Shown: positions 36,178 to 43,683 of the stretch, in pieces
How positions within the stretch are numbered: position 1 is the stretch's first letter
Layout: each line of letters begins with the position of its first letter
Assembly: GCA_022824945.1 (NCBI GenBank)
Contig: JAJDYX010000049.1
Span: 30,486-94,485, forward strand
Length of the DNA: 64,000 bases
DNA from: Candidatus Latescibacterota bacterium
Lineage (GTDB): Bacteria; Latescibacterota; UBA2968
Direction of reading: 5' to 3'
Position numbers and translations under genes: made by a program
The notes under the pieces: generated by a model
What the model saw: the letters and a program-made list of their open reading frames with translations, nothing else
Told to the model about the DNA's origin: nothing
Database searches by the model: none

Positions 36178-36956
36178 CCAATCGAAAAACCCAGATCGGT
36201 TTTAGTCAACGTATCCGACTCGAATGGTTTGAACAAACAGCCAATTTGGTACTGGCTGGAAACGACAAAACCGCCGTTAAAAACTCGCTCCAAGCCCTAC
36301 TGGAAAACAAAGTTTCAGTGGGCAGTCAGGCTGTCAGGGGTAATAGAGAAAAAATAATTACCATTCTGCTCAAGACCTGGCTTACTGTCCCGTACGGATT
36401 GGGAGCATTGCGGGACAATGGTTTAGAGATGCTCGCCAGATTATCGCGCGATGAACGCATAGCCCTTCATTGGGGAATGGCAATGGCTGCCTATCCGTTT
36501 TGGGGCGCGGTCGCCGCACACACCGGCCGGCTTCTGCGTTTACAAGGCACCACCTCTGTTGCCCAAGTCCAACGACGGGTCAGGGAACAATACGGTGAAC
36601 GCTCAACCGTGTCACGGGCCACACAGCGGGTTCTTCGATCATTTATTGATTGGGGTGTTCTGGAAGATACACACAACACAGGTGTCTATGCTCCAGGCAG
36701 GCTCTATCAGATTCAAGATAGCATGCTTATCGCCTGGTTGGTGGAAGCATCTTTGTATGCCCATGCGAATGGCACTGCTTCTCTTAAGGACCTACTCACC
36801 AGCCCAACCCTCTTTCCGTTTCAGTTGGGATACCTTGCAGTTGAACAAGTGGCGGATCTCTCGCCTCGCTTAGACATTCTGCGACATGGGTTGGATGATG
36901 ATTTGGTAATGATCAGAGATGACAAGCAAAAGGCTACAAACGCAATCGCCAAATAA
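36174..36956 (+). CDS. BREX-associated helical / winged-helix protein, BrxA-like
   Basis: 260 residues from a GTG that overlaps the pglZ stop by four bases (GTGA) behind a strong AGGAGG site, so it is translationally coupled. It is helical with a likely winged-helix core (RRVREQYGERSTVSRATQRVLRSFIDWGVLED, about 140-172). The pattern of helices before that (ALHWGMAMAAYPFWGAVAAHTGRLLRL) recalls BrxA (DUF1819), a small DNA-binding BREX protein, but I cannot show homology by eye. It closes the operon. A non-BrxA accessory protein is the alternative. Confidence 0.6.
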   Translation: MTNRKTQIGFSQRIRLEWFEQTANLVLAGNDKTAVKNSLQALLENKVSVGSQAVRGNREKIITILLKTWLTVPYGLGALRDNGLEMLARLSRDERIALHWGMAMAAYPFWGAVAAHTGRLLRLQGTTSVAQVQRRVREQYGERSTVSRATQRVLRSFIDWGVLEDTHNTGVYAPGRLYQIQDSMLIAWLVEASLYAHANGTASLKDLLTSPTLFPFQLGYLAVEQVADLSPRLDILRHGLDDDLVMIRDDKQKATNAIAK

Positions 36957-36989
36957 GCATTGAGAATTTTAGACTCCGATTTAAGCAAC

Positions 36990-37025
36990 TTTCCAAGTTT
37001 TTTCCTCGGAAGCGAGGATTGGAAA
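36990..37025 (+). other. Two-part hairpin in the leader of the YchF-like gene
   Basis: TTTCCAA (36990-36996) pairs with TTGGAAA (37019-37025), enclosing CCTCG-GAAG-CGAGG (37004-37017). It ends 27 bases before the start codon and is not followed by a T run, so it is a leader structure rather than a terminator. Confidence 0.4.
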
Positions 37026-37052
37026 TTGTGTAAGAGAAGGAATATTACCACC

Positions 37053-38093
37053 ATGAGATTGGGGCTTATTGGATTACCGCAGGTCGGTAAAAAAACGCTA
37101 TTCCGCTTGCTAACCGGGCACACAGGTGAAATGGGACAGGCAAAAGTGCGGGATGAGCGGTTCGACCGGCTGGTAGAAATGTACAAACCCGCACGCGAAG
37201 TACCTGCGGAAATGGCATTTGTGCTATTGCCCGACCTGGACACACAGGCCGAGCGCAACACACCTGTATTTCAAGATCTCGAGCAGGTAGATGTAATATG
37301 CTTCCTCGCCCGAGTATTCAAAAACGACACCGTATTTCACATCGCGGGCGACGTAGATGCCAAACGCGACATACGGGATTTTTGGGAAGAACTATTGCTC
37401 GCCGACCTGATCTTTGTAGAAAAACGACTGGAGCGAATAGCAAAAGACCGGCACACAAAAGACAGACTGAGAATAGAGCAAGAAAAGGACTTAATGACGC
37501 GCATGCAGGCGCACCTGGAAGCGGGCAACCCCCTGCGCCAGTTTGCACTTACCTCGGACGAAGTAAAACTCACATCCAGCTATCCCTTCTTAACCGCCAA
37601 AGCAGTGATCGTAGTCCTGAACACAGACGAAGATCAAATCAACGATGATGCGGTCATACATGAAATAGCCGCGGAATTTACCGACTGTGATTTTGAATGG
37701 ATCGCGATATCCGCACAGATCGAAGAAGAAATCTCGCTACTCGACGATGAAACACGCGAGGAATTTCTCGCCCACCTCGGCATTGAACAACCCGCACTGG
37801 ATCGGCTCACCTTATTGTGTTACGAAACTCTCGGATTGATCTCATTCTTCACAGTGGTCAACGACGAAGTACATGCCTGGACCATTCCAAGAGGTTCTCT
37901 GGCACCGCAGGCGGGCGGCGCGGTCCATGGAGACATCGAACGGGGATTCATCCGGGCCGAAGTCATGCGCTACGAAGATCTAATCACACTGGGAGACGAA
38001 CAAAAGGTCAAAGCAGCCGGTAAGCTCATGGTCAAAGGAAAAGATGCAGAGATCTTCGATGGCGATGTGATACACTTCTTGTTTAAGGTTTAA
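37053..38093 (+). CDS. YchF/Obg-like GTPase relative with altered P-loop
   Basis: 346 residues from the ATG at 37053 behind AGAAGG; upstream in-frame sequence is the leader hairpin. The start MRLGLIGLPQVGKKTLFRLLTG is YchF-like (normally GLPNVGKSTLF), but Ser/Thr after the P-loop Lys is replaced by Lys14, with Thr15 next. The usual DIAGLVKGA-type G3 is missing (LLPDLDTQ instead). The C terminus (about 260-346) is the TGS-like DUF933 domain: LGLISFFTVVNDEVHAWTIPRGSLAPQAGGAVHGDIERGFIRAEV. It may bind nucleotide weakly or have a different specificity. It lies just after the BREX operon and may be the old chromosomal flank. Confidence 0.78.
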   Translation: MRLGLIGLPQVGKKTLFRLLTGHTGEMGQAKVRDERFDRLVEMYKPAREVPAEMAFVLLPDLDTQAERNTPVFQDLEQVDVICFLARVFKNDTVFHIAGDVDAKRDIRDFWEELLLADLIFVEKRLERIAKDRHTKDRLRIEQEKDLMTRMQAHLEAGNPLRQFALTSDEVKLTSSYPFLTAKAVIVVLNTDEDQINDDAVIHEIAAEFTDCDFEWIAISAQIEEEISLLDDETREEFLAHLGIEQPALDRLTLLCYETLGLISFFTVVNDEVHAWTIPRGSLAPQAGGAVHGDIERGFIRAEVMRYEDLITLGDEQKVKAAGKLMVKGKDAEIFDGDVIHFLFKV

Positions 38094-38247
38094 TTTGTGT
38101 TTGTACCAAATTTATGGGATATTATTGGTGTGTAAACACTACTTGATCCTCAGCAGAAAAAATAATGACCGGAAAATGGAGCAATTTGATTGACTTGCGA
38201 TTTCTTCTAAGTTACTTGTTTTCTACAGGGTTACCTTTAATCTGGAG

Positions 38248-39204
38248 TTACCCCGCTTTAGTGGATAGTGTATAAGTTTCAACTTCATCCCCCATTGCCA
38301 TCAGTTTTTCATAGGTGACGGGTGATTGGTACTTCAGTGCAGAGTGTCTGCGGTGAGGATTATACCACCCTTCAAGATACTCGAAGATAGCGAGTTTGGC
38401 CTGGCTATGATTGGGGAAGCTCTGTCGGTCTATCACCTCGCACTCAAGGGTGGCAAAGAAGCTTTCACACAAGGCATTGTCAAAACAATCGCCAACCGAT
38501 CCGACAGAGGGTCTGACCCCCATTTTTGCACAGCGTTGACCAAAAGCGTAGGAGGTATATTGAGACCCTTGATCTGAATGATGAATGACGCCATCTGGTC
38601 GTCGATTCCAAAGTGCCATATCCAAGGCATCCAAGACCAATTGCGTCTTCAAGTGTGAGGCCATTGCCCAGCCAACCACACGTCTGGAGAAGGCGTCGAG
38701 AACAACAGATAGATACAAAAAGCCAGAGTAGGTGGGTATGTAGGTAATATCAGCGACCCACAGCTTATCCGGTTTATCAACCCTAAAGTCTCGCTTAACC
38801 AGATCAGGGGCTTTCTCCTGTGTGATAGACCGGTATGTTGTCAGGATACCTTTTCTTCGGCTGACACCACGTATATTGGCTTGTCGCATCAGTATTGCAA
38901 CACGCTTACGGCTCGTGTGGATCCCTATCTGACGCAGGTCATGAAAAATACGAGGCGCACCATAAGTTCCATTGGAACGTTGGTGAAAACCTTTTATGCG
39001 TTCTGTCAACTGTTTATCGTCCTGTGCCCTTTGAGATAAAGGTCGATCACACCATGCATAATACCCGCTGGTGGAGACGCCCAGCATTTGGCATAGCATG
39101 GTGATTGGATAGACGGCCTGATGCGCCCTTATATATCTGAAGATTTTGGGGGTATCGCATCGGTCTCCGCTGCGAACCAAGCCGCGGCTACCGTATAGAA
39201 CCAT
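38248..39204 (-). CDS. IS3-family transposase, OrfB (integrase domain)
   Basis: 318 residues. An HTH_21-like region (TSGYYAWCDRP) precedes the rve integrase core with the DDE residues in WVADITY, HHSDQGSQY and DNALCESFFATLECE. The end (VETYTLSTKAG) is encoded by the terminal repeat itself. The ATG overlaps the orfA stop as TAATG, and a fused OrfAB would need a -1 frameshift as usual in IS3. The domain is complete, so the enzyme may be active. Confidence 0.92.
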   Translation of the reverse strand: MVLYGSRGLVRSGDRCDTPKIFRYIRAHQAVYPITMLCQMLGVSTSGYYAWCDRPLSQRAQDDKQLTERIKGFHQRSNGTYGAPRIFHDLRQIGIHTSRKRVAILMRQANIRGVSRRKGILTTYRSITQEKAPDLVKRDFRVDKPDKLWVADITYIPTYSGFLYLSVVLDAFSRRVVGWAMASHLKTQLVLDALDMALWNRRPDGVIHHSDQGSQYTSYAFGQRCAKMGVRPSVGSVGDCFDNALCESFFATLECEVIDRQSFPNHSQAKLAIFEYLEGWYNPHRRHSALKYQSPVTYEKLMAMGDEVETYTLSTKAG

Positions 39205-39467
39205 TACGGCACATGCTTTGCAAGGATCTCGCGCTCTTGCCGTAAGCGTTTATTTTTTCTGCGAAGCCGTTGAAGTTCTACCCGCTCACGACTGGTCAAC
39301 CCATCGTCTCGACGGCCTTCATCGCGGTCTGCTTGACGCACCCAGGCACTGATCGTCTGGGCGGTCGGTTCAAACTCTTTGGCCAAATCGTTGGCACTAC
39401 GACCCGATCTGACCAGCGCGACCATTTGCTGGCGAAATGCTGCTGGATATGATCTTTTTCTGCCCAT
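39204..39467 (-). CDS. IS3-family transposase, OrfA (HTH)
   Basis: 87 residues with the HTH_Tnp_1 pattern (MGRKRSYPAAFRQQMVALVRSGRSANDLAKEF, then TISAWVRQ) and a leucine-zipper-like helix. It stops after REILAKHVP. After nine codons the same frame reads AAAWFAAETDAIPPK, which looks like the normal continuation of REILAK, so about 27 nt with an in-frame stop seem to have been inserted. This could weaken or alter OrfAB production. Confidence 0.85.
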   Translation of the reverse strand: MGRKRSYPAAFRQQMVALVRSGRSANDLAKEFEPTAQTISAWVRQADRDEGRRDDGLTSRERVELQRLRRKNKRLRQEREILAKHVP

Positions 39468-39512
39468 TTTGGACTCCTTTCTCTGAAAGAGATAAGTTGT
39501 CCACTAAAACGA

Positions 39513-39640
39513 TGCTGTTGCCGAATTGGTCAAGCGGGAGTCTGCGGTTGGGAAAAACGGCTATTTGTAGCCTGAATTCAGGCTCTGTAAGCCCTGTGTT
39601 TAATTACATCGGGACAGAATTCAGAATTCGGCAACAGTAT
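39513..39640. mobile_element. MITE-like element inserted in the IS3 right end
   Basis: 128 bp with 16-bp terminal inverted repeats, ATGCTGTTGCCGAATT (39513-39528) and AATTCGGCAACAGTAT (39625-39640), one mismatch. It is flanked by perfect 8-bp direct repeats CTAAAACG (39505-39512 and 39641-39648), the expected target duplication. It has no coding capacity. Removing it restores the IS3 terminal repeat, which shows the order of events. Confidence 0.8.
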
Positions 39641-39674
39641 CTAAAACGGGTCAAGTCCAAACAAAGGAGTAACT

Positions 39675-40175
39675 ATGAACACCACGAGGACGATCCACGA
39701 CACCTATCGCAATGAAGTGGACGACGCATTGCTAAGTATAGAAACACGGAAAAGTCCTCCCCATTTTAACATCCGATATTTCGCTGGCGTTTTTTGTGCG
39801 ATGGCAGATATCAATAATTTTGACTTGTCGTCGTATGAGATCGCTTCTATGTTGGATCGGATGCAACCCACGGGGGCTTTGCGCCTGTCAACACCTTTGC
39901 AAATGCTCGCCATCCGAGACACACAGCATATTATCTTGTCTTTGCGCGATCCCTATTGCGAGGAGGTGTATATGCCGCCACGGCATACACATATTGCAAA
40001 AAGGCTAAAGAAAATCATAGAATATTTGCTTAGGACGTATGCCTTTTCTGACAGCACCATAGAAATCCTGAAAAAGAAAAAGGACAAGTGCAAGCAGATT
40101 CTCGCCGAAGAACCAGGGGTGACAGATGAAGAGATATTTGCAGAAGTTGAACGATATAGCGAGATGACGTATTAG
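39675..40175 (+). CDS. Hypothetical protein, 166 residues
   Basis: No family recognised. A strong AAAGGAG site six bases before the ATG supports it. The product is soluble and helical, with no Cys pattern apart from isolated residues, and ends in a charged segment (KKKKDKCKQILAEEPGVTDEEIFAEVERY). The IS3 end lies directly upstream of the ribosome site, so the native promoter is gone or comes from the IS. It lies in a mobile-element-rich stretch next to a PD-(D/E)XK nuclease. Confidence 0.7.
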   Translation: MNTTRTIHDTYRNEVDDALLSIETRKSPPHFNIRYFAGVFCAMADINNFDLSSYEIASMLDRMQPTGALRLSTPLQMLAIRDTQHIILSLRDPYCEEVYMPPRHTHIAKRLKKIIEYLLRTYAFSDSTIEILKKKKDKCKQILAEEPGVTDEEIFAEVERYSEMTY

Positions 40176-40224
40176 CCCTTTTTATGGGGTAGTATCTGAA
40201 CAATACTCTATGAAGGGGGCCAGT

Positions 40225-40331
40225 TATTAAGATTTATTTCCGGCCCTTTTGTATATAATTCCCTTTAAAAAAATGAACTAGATTATCGCATTATATCCGC
40301 TAAAATCTCGGAGATATTCACTGGATAAAAA
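40225..40331 (+). pseudogene. Decayed duplicate of the promoter and 5' end of the gene at 41607
   Basis: The stretch ATCGCATTATATCCGCTAAA and the following AATCTCGGAGATATTCACTG line up with ATCGCATAATGGCCGCCAAA and AATCTCGGAAATATTCACCG at the start of the gene at 41607. The ATG is lost here. Similarity continues upstream through the CCCTTTT and AT-rich -10 area. It lies directly before the nuclease gene and may now act as its leader. Confidence 0.6.
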
Positions 40332-40350
40332 AGAAAAGGATCACTCATTA

Positions 40351-41430
40351 ATGAATGCGACGATAGATCAATTTCAAGAATTGCTTGCCGCATTTAAGGA
40401 GTTGCCTCCAACGCCCCAACGCGACCCTACCACCCTGGAACTATCAGGCTATCCCCACCTGGAAAATGTTTACAGCAATATACTGGCCTTTTTCTTGGAT
40501 CCCGAACGCGAACACGGCTTCGGACCGCTTTTTCTCGAATCGCTGCTGTCTGTCGCTGGATGCGAAGCGATACAAGACGGTGAAAAGGTAGAGGTCAACA
40601 GGGAAGAAATCACTGGAACCCGTAAGCAAATCGATCTGGTGATTTCTACGGACACACTCATTGTCGGCATAGAAAACAAGATCTATAATGCACTCCACAA
40701 TGACTTAGAAGATTACGGGCGGCATATCGACAACAGCGCCAACGAGCGGCGTGTATGCAAGATCCTTCTCGGATTGAATTTGCCGGATGATCGAGAATTA
40801 TTCGGCTTCAAGCCCATTACCTATCAAGATTACTTTGGCGAGGTACTTCGGCGAATTGGCCCTACCCTTATAGGGTCAAGTGATCGTTATCGGCAATTCG
40901 CATTAGAAGTGATTGAGACTGTAAAACACCTGACAGAAGGCAGTGCCATGAAGCCAGAAATGCTAAATTTTTTTCAGCAACACGAGGAAGACGTTGACTC
41001 CCTGTTGCAGGCAGTAAATGAGTTCAAGCAAGAGATGCGTAATCGCGTCACTGCCCTCTGGACAGATTTTAGACCTAACTTTTCGAATATCACTTATTAC
41101 CGATGGCGGCAATCTCACAAGCTTTACGACTCTGTAGGGTATGAAATAAAAATTGAGGATGGTTTTACTCTTGTGATATATACTATCATTTCTCCAAAAG
41201 GATGGAAAATTAAAGTCTTCCCTAAAGAAGAAGAGAATTTCCAACGAGTACAATCTTGGTTAAAGACCCAACGGGGCAATTGGAGAGAAGAGACAGAAGA
41301 AGGCACTCGGTATCAATACGATTCATCCGTTGACCTTCCGTACAACAACACAGAGATAAGTGAAGTCGTTGAGCGCGTAAGACCACTGATCAAAAATGCG
41401 CTGAACGATTCCTCCTCTCCGTCCCTATAA
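40351..41430 (+). CDS. PD-(D/E)XK nuclease superfamily protein
   Basis: 359 residues. The N-terminal nuclease core is clear: YPHLENVYSNILAFFLDPEREHGFG, then R-K-Q-I-D-L-V (catalytic Asp), then VGIENKIYNALHNDLEDYG, where E and K form the E-x-K motif (PDDEXK_4 pattern). The rest (about 190-359) is mixed and may bind a target. Proteins of this family are common in defence islands and near mobile elements; the activity here is not known. The ATG has an AAAAGG site. The gene is flanked by a gene and its decayed copy, suggesting insertion linked to a local duplication. Confidence 0.8.
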   Translation: MNATIDQFQELLAAFKELPPTPQRDPTTLELSGYPHLENVYSNILAFFLDPEREHGFGPLFLESLLSVAGCEAIQDGEKVEVNREEITGTRKQIDLVISTDTLIVGIENKIYNALHNDLEDYGRHIDNSANERRVCKILLGLNLPDDRELFGFKPITYQDYFGEVLRRIGPTLIGSSDRYRQFALEVIETVKHLTEGSAMKPEMLNFFQQHEEDVDSLLQAVNEFKQEMRNRVTALWTDFRPNFSNITYYRWRQSHKLYDSVGYEIKIEDGFTLVIYTIISPKGWKIKVFPKEEENFQRVQSWLKTQRGNWREETEEGTRYQYDSSVDLPYNNTEISEVVERVRPLIKNALNDSSSPSL

Positions 41431-41531
41431 CTCCCTAAACAAGACTGCTCCCCTTTGATGAACCTGAAATTGGGGATAAAGTCAGACCCATCTAAAAGTG
41501 AATCTACAAGAGTTCTTCAGCGTAATTTTCC

Positions 41532-41560
41532 TTTACATACAGACCCTTTTTGCATATTAT
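41532..41560 (+). promoter_or_regulatory. Promoter for the small gene at 41607
   Basis: TTTACA (41532-41537), a 17-nt spacer and TATTAT (41555-41560). Confidence 0.6.
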
Positions 41561-41606
41561 TCCACGCTCTAAAAAGATCTGTATCACCACAACAGGAGAT
41601 CGCATA

Positions 41607-41891
41607 ATGGCCGCCAAAATCTCGGAAATATTCACCGAATACGAAGAAGCGAACAAAGACCTGGAGCCTACGACCAGCAAGTTTGATACCGAACAAGAAA
41701 TCCCGGTAGAAAAATATTGCTGCATCACGGGCGAAGCGGTAAAATCGAGCTTTTGCCGTTATCCCGACGAAAAAGAAGGCACCATCATGGTCATGTCAAA
41801 AGAGCAGATGCTATTGCACTCCCGCAATGGCGGAAATATTTCAGAGATATTTAAGCAAGTATTGACACTTCGCAGAAAACGGGAACAGTAG
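41607..41891 (+). CDS. Small hypothetical protein (94 residues)
   Basis: The ATG follows CAGGAG. The product contains two similar segments, KISEIFTEYEEA near the start and NISEIFKQVLTL near the end, around a central CCITGEAVKSSFC. The three Cys may bind metal. No family recognised. A good promoter lies upstream, and a degenerate copy of its 5' region exists at 40225-40331. It precedes the sugar transporter by 44 bases and might be cotranscribed. Confidence 0.65.
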   Translation: MAAKISEIFTEYEEANKDLEPTTSKFDTEQEIPVEKYCCITGEAVKSSFCRYPDEKEGTIMVMSKEQMLLHSRNGGNISEIFKQVLTLRRKREQ

Positions 41892-41935
41892 GCGACCACC
41901 CATCGCGGTTTCCATCCCTCCACCCCCTTCGAGAA

Positions 41936-42820
41936 ATGCGCGTGAAAGACGGCGTCTTGAAATACGGCTTTGTGGGTCCCGCACTGATCTTTCTGATTGC
42001 GTTCAACATCTTTCCTCTCTTTTACAACATCTACCTCAGCTTTACCGATGCCGAACTCAGTGGTGGTGCTACACAGCTCATAGGTGGACGCAACTATGGC
42101 ATCATCTTTGACGACACGCGCTATGGCACGGCTCTCCGCACAACCGGACTATTCGTAGTCCTGGCAGTCGCGACTGAACTCATTCTCGGCTTTGCCCTTG
42201 CCCTCGCCCTTCAAAAACCCTTCTGGGGCAAACCCGCCATCACCACCATACTCCTGGTGCCCATGATGCTATCCCCCGCAGTCATGGGCCTGTACTGGAA
42301 CTTTATCCTCAACGGCCACTACGGCGTCGTCAATCAAGCACTATCCGTCTTTGGCCTCTTCCAACCGCAATGGCTGACCGATCCCGATTTGAAACTCTTC
42401 TCCATCCTGATAATCGACATCTGGATGTGGACGCCGTTTATGATGCTCATCGCACTCGCCGGTCTCAACGCCATCCCCAATCACCTCTACGAAGCCGCAG
42501 CCATTGACCGGGCATCCAGATGGACCATCTTTCGGCGCATCACTCTGCCATTGTGCTCACCCCTCCTCTTTCTCGCAGTCTTGCTGCGCACCACAGATGC
42601 CCTCAAGCAATTTGACCTCGTCATGGCTGTCACGGGACCCAATGATCGCGCCACCCAAACATTGAGTGCCCTCCTGTATCAAGTCATGTTCCGCGGATAT
42701 AAAATCGGACTGGGCAGCTCTTATAGCATCGTCATCCTCCTCATCGTCATCGCAATCGCAACTATTTTTATTCGATACATCGCCAGCATCCAGGCAAAAC
42801 AGGGGAGGGAAACCGCGTGA
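41936..42820 (+). CDS. Sugar ABC transporter permease (MalF/UgpA type)
   Basis: 294 residues, six membrane segments. The EAA loop for contact with the ATPase is visible as LYEAAAIDRASRWTIFRRITLPLC. The length and N terminus (YGFVGPALIFLIAFNIFPLFYNIYLSF) are those of CUT1 carbohydrate permeases. It overlaps the second permease gene by four bases, giving a coupled pair. Substrate unknown. No binding-protein gene is next to it, which is unusual for CUT1. Confidence 0.92.
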   Translation: MRVKDGVLKYGFVGPALIFLIAFNIFPLFYNIYLSFTDAELSGGATQLIGGRNYGIIFDDTRYGTALRTTGLFVVLAVATELILGFALALALQKPFWGKPAITTILLVPMMLSPAVMGLYWNFILNGHYGVVNQALSVFGLFQPQWLTDPDLKLFSILIIDIWMWTPFMMLIALAGLNAIPNHLYEAAAIDRASRWTIFRRITLPLCSPLLFLAVLLRTTDALKQFDLVMAVTGPNDRATQTLSALLYQVMFRGYKIGLGSSYSIVILLIVIAIATIFIRYIASIQAKQGRETA

Positions 42821-43680
42821 AACACCTGAGATGGCTCGTCATCATCCCGTATTTCGGTCTCGCCACACTCCCCCTGTGCTGGCTCTTCTTCACCTCCCTG
42901 AAAACCCAGGAAGCAGCGATCAGCCCTACAGCCTCTCTCATACCATCCACCGCAGAAAACATCGCCCCTGGAGACCTGACCTTCTCCGCCACATTGGACG
43001 CCTATCGCAAATTGGCAACACCGCACACAGGCAAAGCACACGCATTTTTTCACTATCTCTTCAACAGCGTCATCATCGGCCTGCTCAGCACCCTTGCATC
43101 GGTCGTCCTCGGAACGAGCTGCGCGTATGGCTTTAGCCGGTTTCGTATCGCAGGAGCGCGGGACTGGCTATTCTTCATCCTCTCGACCCGCTTTCTGCCC
43201 CCACTCGCCGTTGTCGTCCCCGTATTGATGATGTACCGCGTCTTTGATCTGCCCAACACACACCTGGGCCTCATCCTTCTCTACACGGCATTTAACCTCT
43301 CGCTCGCGGTCTGGCTCATGAAAGGCTTCATAGACGAAATTCCCCGGGCATATGAAGAGGCCGCGCTCGTCGATGGATACAGCCCACTTCAAGCATTTTA
43401 CAAAATCATCTTACCCCACTCTGCAACTGGCATGGCTGTTACCGCCGTATTTTGCCTCATATCCGCCTGGAATGAATACGGCTTTGCGCTCGCACTCAAC
43501 AACGCCGAAGCAGTCACCGTACCCGTCTATTTTGCAGGACTTCAGGGCAACATCCAGGGCATCCCCTGGCCGCAGATTGCCGCGGGTGTTCTCATCTTTG
43601 TCGTGCCAATTGTAAGTTTCACAGTACTCGTCCGCAACCATCTGCTGCGGGGCGTGACCTTTGGAACGATTAAGCAATGA
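42817..43680 (+). CDS. Sugar ABC transporter permease (MalG/UgpE type)
   Basis: 287 residues from a GTG overlapping the previous stop (GTGA). Six membrane segments and the EAA loop AYEEAALVDGYSPLQAFYKIILP. It forms the heterodimeric channel with the preceding permease. A periplasmic insert (ISPTASLIPSTAENIAPGD) after the first segment is usual for MalG-type subunits. Confidence 0.92.
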   Translation: MKHLRWLVIIPYFGLATLPLCWLFFTSLKTQEAAISPTASLIPSTAENIAPGDLTFSATLDAYRKLATPHTGKAHAFFHYLFNSVIIGLLSTLASVVLGTSCAYGFSRFRIAGARDWLFFILSTRFLPPLAVVVPVLMMYRVFDLPNTHLGLILLYTAFNLSLAVWLMKGFIDEIPRAYEEAALVDGYSPLQAFYKIILPHSATGMAVTAVFCLISAWNEYGFALALNNAEAVTVPVYFAGLQGNIQGIPWPQIAAGVLIFVVPIVSFTVLVRNHLLRGVTFGTIKQ

Positions 43681-43683
43681 ACC

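Larger units (their letters stand above)
38243..39659 (-). mobile_element. IS3-family insertion sequence, interrupted by a MITE
   Basis: Transposase genes orfA and orfB read on the minus strand. The ends are imperfect inverted repeats of about 25 bp. The left end starts TGGAGTTACCCCG then CTTTAGTGGATA; the right end read inwards, once the MITE is removed, is TGGACTTGACCCG then TTTTAGTGGACA. Without the 128-bp MITE and its 8-bp duplication the element is about 1.28 kb, normal for IS3. I found no convincing target duplication of the IS itself. The right end lies 15 bases before the next gene and just upstream of its ribosome site. Confidence 0.8.

Noticed and set aside
22421..36956. DISARM or BREX type 1/2 as an alternative
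   Set aside because: There is no DrmA/B/C pattern, and the BrxF plus DUF6079-type BrxC and MSNWREEI-type PglZ fit type 3 better.
38243..39659. Target duplication of the IS3 element itself
   Set aside because: Flanks at both ends do not share a 3-4 bp direct repeat I can defend.
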